Below, piece after piece: positions 1-8,159 of a stretch of DNA of 49,929 nt (position 1 is the first letter of the stretch; each line of letters starts with the position of its first letter). The notes beneath the pieces were generated by a model. That model saw only the letters and a program-made list of their open reading frames with translations. It did no database searches and was not told the DNA's origin. Source of the stretch: JAYQUR01 sp038133505 (lineage in GTDB: Bacteria > Pseudomonadota > Alphaproteobacteria > MPNO01 > UBA830); the NCBI GenBank assembly GCA_038133505.1, contig JAYPTI010000005.1:1-49929 (forward strand), in the 5' to 3' direction. The position numbers were made by a program, and so were the translations under genes.

Positions 1-346
1 GCCGCCACGATGGTCTGTGGCGCCGGTGGCCTGTAGCCGAGCGCACTGTGCGGCCTGACGGTGTTGTAGTGTCGCCGCCATTGTTCGATCAGCACCTTTG
101 CCTCCTGTAGCGTGTAGAAGATTTCCCCGTTGAGCAGCTCGTCCCTGAGCTTGCCGTTGAAGCTCTCGTTGTATCCGTTCTCCCAGGGCGATCCGGGCTC
201 GATGTAGAGGGTCTTTACGCCAACCCTCGGCAACCAGTCCCGAACGGCTTTCGCCGTGAACTCCGCCCCGTTGTCGGACCGGATGTGATCCGGTGCGCCG
301 TGCCGGGTGAACAGGTCCGTCAGCACATGAAGGACGTCGCCCGAGC
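1..346 (-). mobile_element. IS3-family transposase (OrfB), truncated C-terminal part
   Basis: The reverse strand reads as the end of an IS3-family integrase-core transposase. The D-x-G context is visible as IRSDNGAEFTAKAV, followed by the hallmark EPGSPWENGYNESFNGKLRDE-type stretch (final catalytic Glu in the ESFNGKLRDE part) and the tail YNTVRPHSALGYRPPAP. The reading frame runs off the left edge, so the stop is not seen. On its 5' side similarity stops near 346, where serine recombinase sequence begins on the opposite strand. The copy therefore lacks the N-terminal half of OrfB and all of OrfA and is almost certainly dead. It could be one end of a larger element continuing to the left. Confidence 0.88.
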
Positions 347-929
347 GGAACGGCGGGTCCGATCGATCGAGAGGGACCGGCAGGATCTGCAGCGCCAGAT
401 AGACCGACTGGTCGATGCGATTGCGGAAGGCACGGTTGGCGACATCGGAGCCGTCGGAGCCAAGCTCAGGGAGCTCGAGGAGAGACTTGCCGCCTTGCAG
501 CCTGTATCGCAGCCACAGCCAGTAACCATCGACCTCCACCCTAAAGCCGTCGAGGTATACAAGCGGAAGGTTGCCGACCTCGCGACGGCACTGCAGGCGG
601 AGGACTTTCTCCGTGACGATGCCGCAAACGCCCTCCGAGGGCTCGTCGACAGGATTGTCGCCTACCCGTCAGGAAAACGCGGCGCGTTCGAAATCGAGCT
701 CCACGGCCAGCTGGCCGCGGCGCTCAATCTCGCGAAGTATGATAACGTTGGCGGAGGGAGAGGGATTCGAACCCTCGATACGGTGTTACCGCATACACGC
801 TTTCCAAGCGTGCGCCTTCAGCCACTCGGCCATCCCTCCGCGGCGGCGGATAATGCCCAAAGGGCGATTCCGTTGCAACCGAAACGGCGCCTTTTCCGGC
901 TTCCGGTTTCGAGCGCCTTTTCCCTGTGA
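345..929 (+). pseudogene. Large serine recombinase, C-terminal remnant
   Basis: The open frame encodes the coiled-coil and C-terminal part of a large serine recombinase: a charged helix around RDRQDLQRQIDRLVDAIAEG, a second helix with KLRELEERLAAL, then VEVYKRKVADL and an end like GAFEIELHGQLAAALNLA. The catalytic resolvase domain and the zinc ribbon are absent because the 5' part is replaced by the IS3 fragment. After the family-typical end the frame runs on through the antisense of tRNA-Ser and stops at 929, as often seen for recombinases of elements integrated at tRNA genes. It is a relic without a start or catalytic serine. Family assignment rests on the C-terminal pattern only. Confidence 0.75.
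749..839 (-). tRNA. tRNA-Ser, anticodon GGA
   Basis: The reverse strand folds as a class II tRNA. The acceptor stem is GGAGGGA with TCCCTCC, and the discriminator G and CCA are encoded. The anticodon stem-loop CACGC-TTGGAAA-GCGTG gives anticodon GGA, reading UCC and UCU. A long variable arm (TGCGGTAACACCGTA) is typical of tRNA-Ser, and the T arm is GAGGGTTCGAATCCCTC. Its 3' end abuts the recombinase/IS3 remnant, which fits use of the tRNA 3' end as an attachment site. Confidence 0.97.
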
Positions 930-955
930 TACGGTGGCGCCGAAACGGGGTAGCC

Positions 956-1285
956 ATGAAAACCGGACGCATCATCGGCTGGATATTGCTGGGGCTGGCG
1001 CTGATTCTGATCGGCCACGAAGCCCTCAACGCGCTCGAAGGCGAACCTTACCGGCTGATCGCGCTGGGCGAGCTGTGGTTCCGTATCGACCAGGCGCTCG
1101 GCACCGCCTCGCTCAACATCAGCCAGGCCGTCATTCAGCGGTACGTATGGTCGTGGCTGTGGGAGGGCATCATCCAGCCGATCCTGACGGCGCCGGCGTG
1201 GGTGGTGTTGGGAATCCCAGGCCTGCTGCTGTCATGGCTGTGCCGGGCGCGGGGTCCGCGCGGCGGAATTCGAAACAGGCTTTAG
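956..1285 (+). CDS. Small membrane protein of unknown function (109 aa)
   Basis: The protein starts MKTGRIIGWILLGLALILIG, a short basic N-terminus and a hydrophobic helix (about residues 7-23). A soluble or amphipathic middle part follows, with a second hydrophobic segment near residues 80-102 (PAWVVLGIPGLLLSWLC) and a basic tail. The ATG at 956 is preferred to the upstream in-frame codon because the hydrophobic segment then lies at the N-terminus, as in a signal anchor. It is convergent with lepA, with about 40 bases between the stops. I do not recognise the family. Two membrane spans with the middle loop in the periplasm is the simplest topology. Confidence 0.7.
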   Translation: MKTGRIIGWILLGLALILIGHEALNALEGEPYRLIALGELWFRIDQALGTASLNISQAVIQRYVWSWLWEGIIQPILTAPAWVVLGIPGLLLSWLCRARGPRGGIRNRL

Positions 1286-1326
1286 GAAAGTGCGGCGCCG
1301 GCCGAAACTGAGCCGGAAAGGCGTAT

Positions 1327-3129
1327 CTATTCGTCGCCGATCCGGAGCGCTTCGATGAAGGCCGTCTGCGGGATTTCGACCGAGCCGAACTGCCGCATCC
1401 GCTTCTTGCCTTCCTTCTGCTTGTCGAGAAGTTTCCGCTTTCGGGAAACGTCGCCGCCGTAACACTTGGCGGTCACGTCCTTGCGCATCGCCGAGATCGT
1501 CTCGCGGGCGATGATCTTGCCGCCGATCGCCGCCTGCAGCGGAATCTTGAAGAGCTGGCGCGGAATGAGGTCCTTGAGGCGCGTGCAGATCGCGCGGCCG
1601 CGGTGCTCCGCCTGCGACCGGTGGACGATCATCGACAGCGCGTCGACCGGCTCGGCGTTGACGAGGATCTGCAGCTTGACGAGATCGCCCTCCTCGTAAC
1701 CCGTCACCTGGTAGTCGAAGCTCGCGTAGCCTCGGCTCACGGATTTGAGCCTGTCGTAGAAATCGAACACGACCTCGTTGAGCGGCAGCTTGTAGACCAG
1801 CATCGCGCGGCCGCCGGCATAGGTGAGCTCCTGCTGGATGCCGCGGCGTTCCTCGCACAGTTTCAGTATCGCGCCGAGATGCTCGTCGGGGACCAGGATC
1901 GTCGCCTGGATCCACGGCTCCTCGATGAAATCGATCTTGACGATGTCGGGCATGTCGGCCGGGTTGTGAAGCTCGACCAGCTTTCCGTCGGTCTGGTGGA
2001 TGCGATAGATGACCGACGGCGCGGTCGTGATGAGATCGAGGTCGAACTCGCGGTTGAGCCGTTCCTGCACGATCTCCAGATGCAGCAGCCCCAGAAACCC
2101 GCAGCGGAAGCCGAAGCCGAGCGCCGCCGACGTCTCGGGCTCGTAGTGGAAACTGCCGTCGTTGAGGCGGAGCTTGGCGAGGCTGTCGCGGAGATCCTCG
2201 TAGTCGGCGGCGTCGACCGGAAACAGGCCGCAGAACACGACCGGCACGCTCGGCTTGAAGCCCGGCAGCGGTTCAGCCGCCTGGCGGCGCTCCTCGGTGA
2301 TCGTATCGCCGACCTGCGCGTCCGCGACCGCCTTGATCGAGGCGGTGATGAAGCCCACTTCGCCGGGCCCGAGTTCGGGCACGTCGATGCGCTTCGGCGT
2401 GAAGGCGCCGACGACGTCGATCTGGTGGATCGCGCCGGTTCCCATCATGCGGATCTTCATGCCCTTCTTCAGGACACCGTCCCGCACGCGGACGAGCACG
2501 ATCACGCCGAGGTAGGAATCGTACCAGCTGTCGACCAGCATCGCCTTGAGCGGCGCGTCCCGGTCGCCCGTCGGGGCAGGCAGCCGCTGGACCAGCGCTT
2601 CCAGAACCTCGTTGATGCCGACGCCGGTCTTCGCGGAAACGGGAATCGCATCCGACCCGTCGAGCCCGACGACGTCCTCGATCTCCTGGCGCACGCGCTC
2701 CGGTTCAGCCGCCGGAAGGTCGATCTTGTTGAGGACGGGGATGATCTCATGGTTGGAATCGATCGCGAGATAGGCGTTCGCCAGCGTCTGCGCCTCGACG
2801 CCCTGGCTCGAATCGACGATCAGCAGCGAGCCTTCGCAGGCAGCCAGCGAGCGCGAGACCTCGTAGGTGAAATCGACATGGCCAGGCGTGTCCATCAGGT
2901 TGAGCTGATAGGTCTCGCCGTTCTGCGCCTTGTAGTTCAGACGCACCGTCTGCGCCTTGATCGTGATGCCGCGCTCGCGCTCGATATCCATCGTATCGAG
3001 CATCTGCTCCTTGAGTTCGCGCTCGGTCACGCCGCCGCAGGTCTGAATCAGCCGATCGGCAAGCGTGGACTTGCCGTGGTCGATATGGGCGATGATCGCG
3101 AAATTGCGGATGTGCGCGAGGTCCGTCAT
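1327..3129 (-). CDS. lepA: Elongation factor 4 (LepA), ribosome-associated GTPase
   Basis: EF4/LepA is a translational GTPase that acts on stalled ribosomes and in initiation or assembly. At 600 residues it has normal length. The G1 motif HIDHGKST lies at residues 15-22, the switch I region contains RERGITIKAQ, G3 is DTPGH at 80-84 and G4 is NKID at 133-136. The LepA-specific C-terminal domain (LLDKQKEGKKRMRQFG, ending IGDE) is complete. The ATG is followed at once by the typical TDLAHIRNFAIIAH. The gene ends with TAG, showing that TAG is a genuine terminator in this genome. No partner gene such as lepB is adjacent. Confidence 0.98.
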   Translation of the reverse strand: MTDLAHIRNFAIIAHIDHGKSTLADRLIQTCGGVTERELKEQMLDTMDIERERGITIKAQTVRLNYKAQNGETYQLNLMDTPGHVDFTYEVSRSLAACEGSLLIVDSSQGVEAQTLANAYLAIDSNHEIIPVLNKIDLPAAEPERVRQEIEDVVGLDGSDAIPVSAKTGVGINEVLEALVQRLPAPTGDRDAPLKAMLVDSWYDSYLGVIVLVRVRDGVLKKGMKIRMMGTGAIHQIDVVGAFTPKRIDVPELGPGEVGFITASIKAVADAQVGDTITEERRQAAEPLPGFKPSVPVVFCGLFPVDAADYEDLRDSLAKLRLNDGSFHYEPETSAALGFGFRCGFLGLLHLEIVQERLNREFDLDLITTAPSVIYRIHQTDGKLVELHNPADMPDIVKIDFIEEPWIQATILVPDEHLGAILKLCEERRGIQQELTYAGGRAMLVYKLPLNEVVFDFYDRLKSVSRGYASFDYQVTGYEEGDLVKLQILVNAEPVDALSMIVHRSQAEHRGRAICTRLKDLIPRQLFKIPLQAAIGGKIIARETISAMRKDVTAKCYGGDVSRKRKLLDKQKEGKKRMRQFGSVEIPQTAFIEALRIGDE

Positions 3130-3284
3130 GGCGCGCGGAACATAGGGCCGAGCGGCGGCAGGAGCAAGCGGCGAACAGCGCCTCCGCAGCGATTCGAGGG
3201 GTCGCCATTATCGATGAATCTGACTGTCATATGTATTTTGTATCGATATGCTTCTTGCAATGCCGGCCGGGTTTGACTACGTTG

Positions 3285-3307
3285 ATGTTGCAAGTCATTC
3301 GCAACAT
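3285..3307. promoter_or_regulatory. Fur-type operator upstream of bfd
   Basis: The core GTTGCAAGTCATTCGCAAC (3287-3305) is an imperfect palindrome extended by AT on both sides to a 23-base dyad (ATGTTGC ... GCAACAT). It resembles the TGCAA-N-TCATT-N-GCA type of Fur box known from alphaproteobacteria. It ends 21 bases before the bfd start, a position suited to iron repression. Assignment to Fur rather than another iron regulator is inference from sequence and context. Confidence 0.6.
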
Positions 3308-3328
3308 TGAAACGGGCGACCGCACGCC

Positions 3329-3508
3329 ATGTATGTCTGCCTCTGCAACGCCATCAAGGAGTCCGAACTCCGGGAACTCGCCCATAGCGGCGTGCGCGAG
3401 GCTCATGCCGCCTACGAGGCGCTCGGCGTCGAACTGAATTGCGAAACCTGTCTCGAACACGTCTAGGAAGTGCTGGACCGGACGCTGGCACCCGCCAACG
3501 AGGGCTGA
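3329..3508 (+). pseudogene. bfd: Bacterioferritin-associated ferredoxin with in-frame TAG
   Basis: Bfd is a small [2Fe-2S] protein that reduces bacterioferritin to release stored iron. The frame begins MYVCLCNAIKESELRELA, with the cluster ligands C4 and C6 and the second pair C38 and C41 in NCETCLEHV. Codon 46 is TAG (3464-3466). The same frame then continues with EVLDRTLAPANEG to a TGA, matching the family's C-terminal helix (E. coli Bfd has AAREVMEDEL here). All four cluster cysteines lie before the stop, so a truncated protein could still bind a cluster. The Fur-like palindrome precedes it and bfr converges from the other side with about 20 bases between ends. It may be a pseudogene, a readthrough gene or a sequence error. 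Confidence 0.72.
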
Positions 3509-3529
3509 CGCCCTTCCCTCCCCCTGGAG

Positions 3530-4009
3530 CTATTCTTCGCCCGGCTCCATATAGGACTGCTGGTAGTTCTGGATACCCACCCGATCGATAAGCTCTAGCT
3601 GGGTCTCCAGCCAGTTGATGTGCTCTTCCTCGCTTTCGAGAATGTCCTCGAACAGCTCGCGCTAGACGTAGTCCTTCACGCTCTCGCAATGCTCGATCGC
3701 GGCGAGCAGGTCCTTGTGGCCGTCCATCTCGAGCTTCAGATCGCATTCGAGGCATTCCTTCACGTCCTCGCCGATCATCAGCTTGCCCAGATCCTGAAGG
3801 TTGGGCAGGCCTTCGAGGAACAGGATGCGGTTGATGAGCTGGTCCGCATGCTTCATCTCGTCGATCGATTCCTCGTACTCGACCTCGTTCAGCTTCTCCA
3901 GCCCCCAGTTCTTGAACATCCGGGCATGGAGGAAATACTGGTTGATGGCCGTCAGTTCGTTCTTGAGGATCGTGTTGAGGTGCTTGATGACCCCTGCATC
4001 GCCTTTCAT
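3530..4009 (-). pseudogene. bfr: Bacterioferritin with in-frame TAG at codon 116
   Basis: Bacterioferritin forms a 24-mer that oxidises Fe(II) and stores it, with haem between subunits. The start MKGDAGVIKHLNTILKNEL is canonical. The ferroxidase ligands E18, E51, H54 and E94 and the haem ligand M52 are present. Codon 116 (3662-3664) is TAG where E. coli Bfr has Ser in DYVSRD. The frame stays open for another 43 codons (RELFEDILESEEEHINWLET, then QLELIDRVGIQNY) and ends at a second TAG, giving the family's usual 159 residues. Ligands E127 and H130 and most of helix D lie after the amber codon, so the truncated 115-residue product should not work as a ferroxidase. Apart from one codon the gene shows no decay. 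Confidence 0.8.
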
Positions 4010-4102
4010 GGACCGCTGCCTTTCCAGCCGGTCGGCTTCTCGAAATTTGCCCCGGACGGGCGCCTCGCCCCTTTGAAAGAATTAAATCCTGTCCTGTCGA
4101 AA

Positions 4103-4118
4103 TGCAAGAAACCTTGCA
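4103..4118. promoter_or_regulatory. Inverted repeat upstream of bfr
   Basis: TGCAAG-AAAC-CTTGCA is a perfect 6-base inverted repeat in the 200-base space between bfr and pheT. About 20 bases further out, TGACCGTCATTCTCA (4138-4152) shares GTCATTC-CA with the bfd operator. Either could be an iron-regulator site for bfr. The evidence is only position and symmetry. Confidence 0.3.
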
Positions 4119-4211
4119 GAATCAGTATGTTAATTACTGACCGTCATTCTCACGGAAACGAAAATCCCCTTATGCGTCAAAGGGTTTGGGCGCCGGCGCA
4201 TACCGTTGCAA

Positions 4212-6632
4212 TCAGCCGCGCAGCGCGCCGCCCGTCCGCTTCTCTACCTCGGCGACGACCTTCTTTCCGACGGCATCGATCTGCTCGTCGGTGAGCGTCG
4301 CGTCGGTCGGCTGCAGCGTCACCGCGATGGCGACCGATTTCTTGCCCTCGCCGACATGCTCGCCCTCGTAGACGTCGAACACGCCGACATCGACGATCAG
4401 GTCGCGGTCGGCCCCGCCGGCGGCGCGGACGATATCGCCCGCCGCAACGCCCGCATCGACCACGAACGCGAAGTCGCGATGGACCGCCTGGAACGGCGAC
4501 AGTTCGAGCAGCGGCCGCGCGGCGTTGCCGCCCGACTTGCCCTTCTTCGCCTTCGGCGCGGGAACGTTTTGCAGGTTGACGACGAATCCGACCGCGGGCC
4601 CGTCTATGTCGAGCGCACGCAGAATGGCCGGGTGCAGATCGCCGAACACCGCGAGCGCGTTCGGCCCGAGGCGAAGGACGCCCGAGCGACCGGGGTGGAA
4701 CCAGTCCGGCGCATCCGTTGTCACCTGGAGGTTGGCGACCGGCGCACCGGCGGCCTCCAGCACCGCGAGCGCATCCGCCTTGGCGTCGAACGCATCGGGC
4801 GCGCGGGGCGCATCGGCCCAGTGGCGCGGACCGGTGCGGCCGACGCGGATGCCGGCGGCGACGGTCTTCTGGCCCTCGTCGGTATCGTCGGCATATTCCG
4901 GCCCGACCTCGAATAGGGCGACGTCGGCATAACCGCGGTCGGCGTTGCGCCCCGCCGCTTCCAGCAGGTTGGGCAGGACCGAGGGACGCATGGCGTCGAG
5001 ATCGGCCGAGATCGGATTGTCGACGCGGAGCGTCTCACCGCCGAAGCCGAACAGCTCGGCCGTCTGCTGCTTCATGAAGGAGAACGTGACCGCCTCGGTC
5101 ATGCCGCGCGCAGCGAGCGTGCGCCGGGCAGCAGATTCGCGACGCTGGCTCGCAGACCAGGCCGGCTGCGCCACGGTCGACGGCCGTACCATAGGCACGA
5201 CGGGAATGTCGTCGTAGCCCCTTATGCGCAGCACTTCCTCGACGAGGTCAGCCTCGCCGTCGATGTCCTGGCGCCACGACGGCACCTTCGCGCGAATGGT
5301 CTCGCCCTCGTCCGCCGGCTCGAAGCCGAGATCGGCGAGAATGCGGACCTGTTCGTCACCCGGCACGTCGAGACCGCCGAGTGCGGCGACGCGCGCCGTG
5401 CGCAGCGTTACCTCGCGCCGCCAGTCGGGCATGTCTCCCGCCACGGTCAGCTCGGACGCCTCGCCGCCGCACAGGTCGAGGATCATGCGCGTCGCCACAT
5501 GCGCGCCCCACCAGGCGCTTTCCGGATCCACGCCGCGCTCGAAGCGGTAGCGCGCGTCCGACATGATGCCGAGCGCGCGGCCGGTGGTCGCGGTGCGCAC
5601 CGGATCGAACAGCGCGACCTCGAGGAAGACGTTCGACGTCTCTTCGGTCACGCCCGAAACCTCGCCGCCCATGATGCCGCCGATCGCCTCGACGCCGGCC
5701 TCATCGGCAATGACGGTCATGCCGTCGGCAAGCTCGTATTCGTCGCCATCGAGCGCGAGGACCTTCTCTCCCGGCTTCGCGAACCGCATCGTCACGTCGC
5801 CTTTGACCTTGTCGGCGTCGAACACGTGGAGCGGACGCGCCAGATCGAACGTAACGTAGTTGGTGATATCGACCAGCGCCGAGATCGGCCGCAGACCGAC
5901 GGCGCGCAGGCGGTCCTGCAGCCATTGCGGGCTGGGGCCGTTCTTCACGCCGCGGAAATAGCGCCCGACGACCATCGGGCAGGCACCGCCCGCATCGGCC
6001 GGCAAATCGCGCCGCCACTTGATGGGCGGCTCGAACGTGCCGTCGGTCTCGGGCGCGTCGAGCGGCTTCAGCGTGCCGAGGCCGGCGGCGGCGAGGTCGC
6101 GGGCGATGCCGCGGATGCCGGCGCAGTCCTGGCGGTTGGGCGTCAGGCCGATCTCGATCACCGGATCGTTGAGCCCCATGGCATCGACGGCGGCGATGCC
6201 GATCTCGGTCTCGGCGGGGAGTTCGACGATGCCTTCATGGTCGTCCGACAGGCCCATTTCGCGCTCCGACAGCAGCATGCCGTTGGATTCCTGGCCGCGG
6301 ATCTCGCTTTTCTTCAGGGTTATTCCGGTTCCCGGGATATACGACCCCGAAGCCGCGAAAACGCCCTTCATGCCCGCGCGCGCATTGGGCGCGCCACAGA
6401 CGACCTGCACCGGATCGCCGTCCCCGTAATCGACCATGCAGACCTGCAGACGGTCGGCGTCGGGGTGCCTTTCGGCGGAGACGACATAGGCCACGCGGAA
6501 CGACGCAAGCGCCGCCGCGCGGTCTTCGACGCCCTCGACCTCGAGGCCGATCATCGACAGCTTCTCGACGATCTCGTCGAGCGAGCGGTCGGTTTCCAGA
6601 TGCTCCTTGAGCCAGGCGAGGGTGAACTTCAT
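4212..6632 (-). CDS. pheT: Phenylalanine-tRNA ligase beta subunit
   Basis: The beta subunit of the (alpha-beta)2 PheRS carries editing and tRNA recognition functions. The 806 residues match the usual length. It opens MKFTLAWLKEHLETDRSLDE. The EMAP-type OB fold (about residues 40-150) contains RLQVCMVDYGDGDPVQVVCG. The B3/B4 editing region and a B5 domain follow, and the C-terminal ferredoxin-like anticodon-binding domain begins near SPFQAVHRDFAF and contains FDVYEGEHVGEGKKSVA. It lies ten bases after pheS on the same strand, the standard pheST arrangement. Confidence 0.98.
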   Translation of the reverse strand: MKFTLAWLKEHLETDRSLDEIVEKLSMIGLEVEGVEDRAAALASFRVAYVVSAERHPDADRLQVCMVDYGDGDPVQVVCGAPNARAGMKGVFAASGSYIPGTGITLKKSEIRGQESNGMLLSEREMGLSDDHEGIVELPAETEIGIAAVDAMGLNDPVIEIGLTPNRQDCAGIRGIARDLAAAGLGTLKPLDAPETDGTFEPPIKWRRDLPADAGGACPMVVGRYFRGVKNGPSPQWLQDRLRAVGLRPISALVDITNYVTFDLARPLHVFDADKVKGDVTMRFAKPGEKVLALDGDEYELADGMTVIADEAGVEAIGGIMGGEVSGVTEETSNVFLEVALFDPVRTATTGRALGIMSDARYRFERGVDPESAWWGAHVATRMILDLCGGEASELTVAGDMPDWRREVTLRTARVAALGGLDVPGDEQVRILADLGFEPADEGETIRAKVPSWRQDIDGEADLVEEVLRIRGYDDIPVVPMVRPSTVAQPAWSASQRRESAARRTLAARGMTEAVTFSFMKQQTAELFGFGGETLRVDNPISADLDAMRPSVLPNLLEAAGRNADRGYADVALFEVGPEYADDTDEGQKTVAAGIRVGRTGPRHWADAPRAPDAFDAKADALAVLEAAGAPVANLQVTTDAPDWFHPGRSGVLRLGPNALAVFGDLHPAILRALDIDGPAVGFVVNLQNVPAPKAKKGKSGGNAARPLLELSPFQAVHRDFAFVVDAGVAAGDIVRAAGGADRDLIVDVGVFDVYEGEHVGEGKKSVAIAVTLQPTDATLTDEQIDAVGKKVVAEVEKRTGGALRG

Positions 6633-6642
6633 CGCGCCGCCC

Positions 6643-7713
6643 TCACGCCAGACCGGCCGCGACGTTCGGCACGTCGAGCGGCACGAAGCCGTAATGCTTC
6701 AGCCAGCGGATGTCGGACTCGTAGAAGGTGCGCAGGTCGGGAATGCCGAATTTCAGCATCGCCGCGCGCTCGATCCCCATGCCGAAGGCGAAGCCCTGGT
6801 ATTTCGTGGAATCGATGCCGCAGTTTTCCAGCACGTGCGGATTGACCATGCCGCAGCCGAGAATCTCGAGCCAGTCTGCGCCGGCCCCGATCGTCAGCCC
6901 GCCGCCTTCGCGCGAGCAGCCGATATCGACCTCGGCCGACGGCTCGGTGAACGGGAAATAGGACGGCCGGAAGCGGACCGGCAGGTCGTCGACGTCGAAG
7001 AACGCGCGGCAGAACTCGATCAGGCAGCCCTTGAGGTGACCCATATGGGTTGCCTCGTCGATCACCAGCCCTTCGATCTGGTGGAACATCGGCGAATGGG
7101 TCGCGTCATGGTCGGCGCGGAAGGTGCGGCCCGGCACGACGATGCGGATCGGCGGCTTCTCGGCCAGCATCGTGCGGATCTGCACCGGCGAGGTGTGCGT
7201 CCGGAGCACCTTGCGGTCGCCCTCCGCATTCGGCGGCAGGTAGAACGTATCGTGGTCCTGCCGCGCCGGGTGCTCCGGCGGAATGTTGAGCGCGGTGAAG
7301 TTGTTGAAGTCGGACTCGATGTGGGGGCCTTCGGCGACCGTGAAGCCCATCTCGCAGAAGATCGCGACCATCTCGTCGATGGTCTGGCTGATCGGATGGA
7401 TACGGCCCTGCGCCTCGGGCCGGACCGGCAGCGTCACGTCGATGCGGTCGTCGGCAAGGCTCCGTTCCAGGGCCGCGGCTTCGAGCATCGACTTGCGGGC
7501 ATCGATCGCCGCGGAAACGGCGTTCTTGACCTGGTTGAGCATCTGGCCCGCCTCGCGGCGCTGGTCGCCGGGAAGCTGGCCGATGCCCTTCATCATCTCG
7601 GTGATGGTACCCGACTTGCCGAGCGCCGAGACGCGCAGCGCCTCGAGCGCCGCCAGATCGGCCGCCTCGACCTGCCCCAGCAGGTCGGTCTTCAGTAGGT
7701 CGAGATCTTCCAT
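6643..7713 (-). CDS. pheS: Phenylalanine-tRNA ligase alpha subunit
   Basis: This is the catalytic subunit charging tRNA-Phe. The N-terminal coiled coil covers roughly the first 90 residues (DLDLLKTDLLGQVEAADLAA). Class II motifs follow: HPISQTIDEMVAIFCEMGF, the motif 2 region around HTSPVQIRTM and the motif 3 region GFAFGMGIERAAML. The 356-residue length is normal. The ATG follows a leader of 66 bases after rplT containing a hairpin and a possible terminator, so pheST may be partly uncoupled from the ribosomal protein genes. Confidence 0.98.
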   Translation of the reverse strand: MEDLDLLKTDLLGQVEAADLAALEALRVSALGKSGTITEMMKGIGQLPGDQRREAGQMLNQVKNAVSAAIDARKSMLEAAALERSLADDRIDVTLPVRPEAQGRIHPISQTIDEMVAIFCEMGFTVAEGPHIESDFNNFTALNIPPEHPARQDHDTFYLPPNAEGDRKVLRTHTSPVQIRTMLAEKPPIRIVVPGRTFRADHDATHSPMFHQIEGLVIDEATHMGHLKGCLIEFCRAFFDVDDLPVRFRPSYFPFTEPSAEVDIGCSREGGGLTIGAGADWLEILGCGMVNPHVLENCGIDSTKYQGFAFGMGIERAAMLKFGIPDLRTFYESDIRWLKHYGFVPLDVPNVAAGLA

Positions 7714-7727
7714 AGATGATCCGTCGC

Positions 7728-7741
7728 CCGCCTTTCGGCGG
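7728..7741 (-). promoter_or_regulatory. GNRA-type hairpin in pheS leader
   Basis: On the coding strand the leader reads CCGCC-GAAA-GGCGG, a 5-base-pair stem closed by a GAAA tetraloop, 14 bases before the pheS ATG. It could affect pheS translation or be an RNA stability element. Seen directly; function inferred. Confidence 0.35.
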
Positions 7742-7768
7742 CCGCCCCGAACTTCCTGATCAAGAAAG

Positions 7769-7788
7769 GCCGGCTGAGATCAGCCGGC
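7769..7788 (-). terminator. Hairpin over the rplT stop codon, possible attenuator
   Basis: The transcript reads GCCGGCTG-ATCT-CAGCCGGC, an 8-base-pair GC-rich stem with a 4-base loop that includes the rplT TGA, followed by CTTTCTT. This is a plausible intrinsic terminator or attenuator between rplT and pheS. The T run is short, so termination may be partial, giving more rpmI-rplT than pheST transcript. Confidence 0.5.
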
Positions 7789-8145
7789 GGTGCCGAGGGC
7801 GGCCTTCGCCTGTTCCACGACCGTGCCGAACGCTTCCGGCTCGCGCGCCGCGAGATCCGCGAGAACCTTGCGGTCGAGCTCGATGCCGGCCTTGTGCAAC
7901 CCGTTCATGAACTGCGAATAGGTCATGCCGTGCAAGCGTGCGCCGGCATTGATCCGCTGGATCCACAGCGCCCGGAAATTGCGCTTCTTGGCGCGCCGGT
8001 CGCGATAGGCGTACTGCCCGGCCTTTTCGACCTTCTCGACGGCGACGCGGAAGACCTTGGAATTCCGGCCACGATAGCCCTTCGCCTTCTTGAGGACCTT
8101 CTTGTGGCGGGCGTGCGTGGTAACGCCGCGTTTCACTCGTGCCAT
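7780..8145 (-). CDS. rplT: 50S ribosomal protein L20
   Basis: L20 binds 23S rRNA early in large-subunit assembly and in several bacteria represses its own operon. The 121 residues start MARVKRGVTTHARHKKVLKK and include GYRGRNSKVFRVAVEKVEKA, RDRRAKKRNFRALWIQRINA and the C-terminal MTYSQFMNGLHKAGIELDRK, all standard. It follows rpmI by 14 bases and precedes pheS. Its stop codon is embedded in a hairpin. Confidence 0.99.
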   Translation of the reverse strand: MARVKRGVTTHARHKKVLKKAKGYRGRNSKVFRVAVEKVEKAGQYAYRDRRAKKRNFRALWIQRINAGARLHGMTYSQFMNGLHKAGIELDRKVLADLAAREPEAFGTVVEQAKAALGTAG

Positions 8146-8159
8146 ATCTCAGCCCTCCC

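Noticed and set aside
1603..3276. Long 557-codon open frame on the forward strand opposite lepA
   Set aside because: Shadow of lepA: composition follows the antisense of a high-GC gene and lepA is unmistakable.
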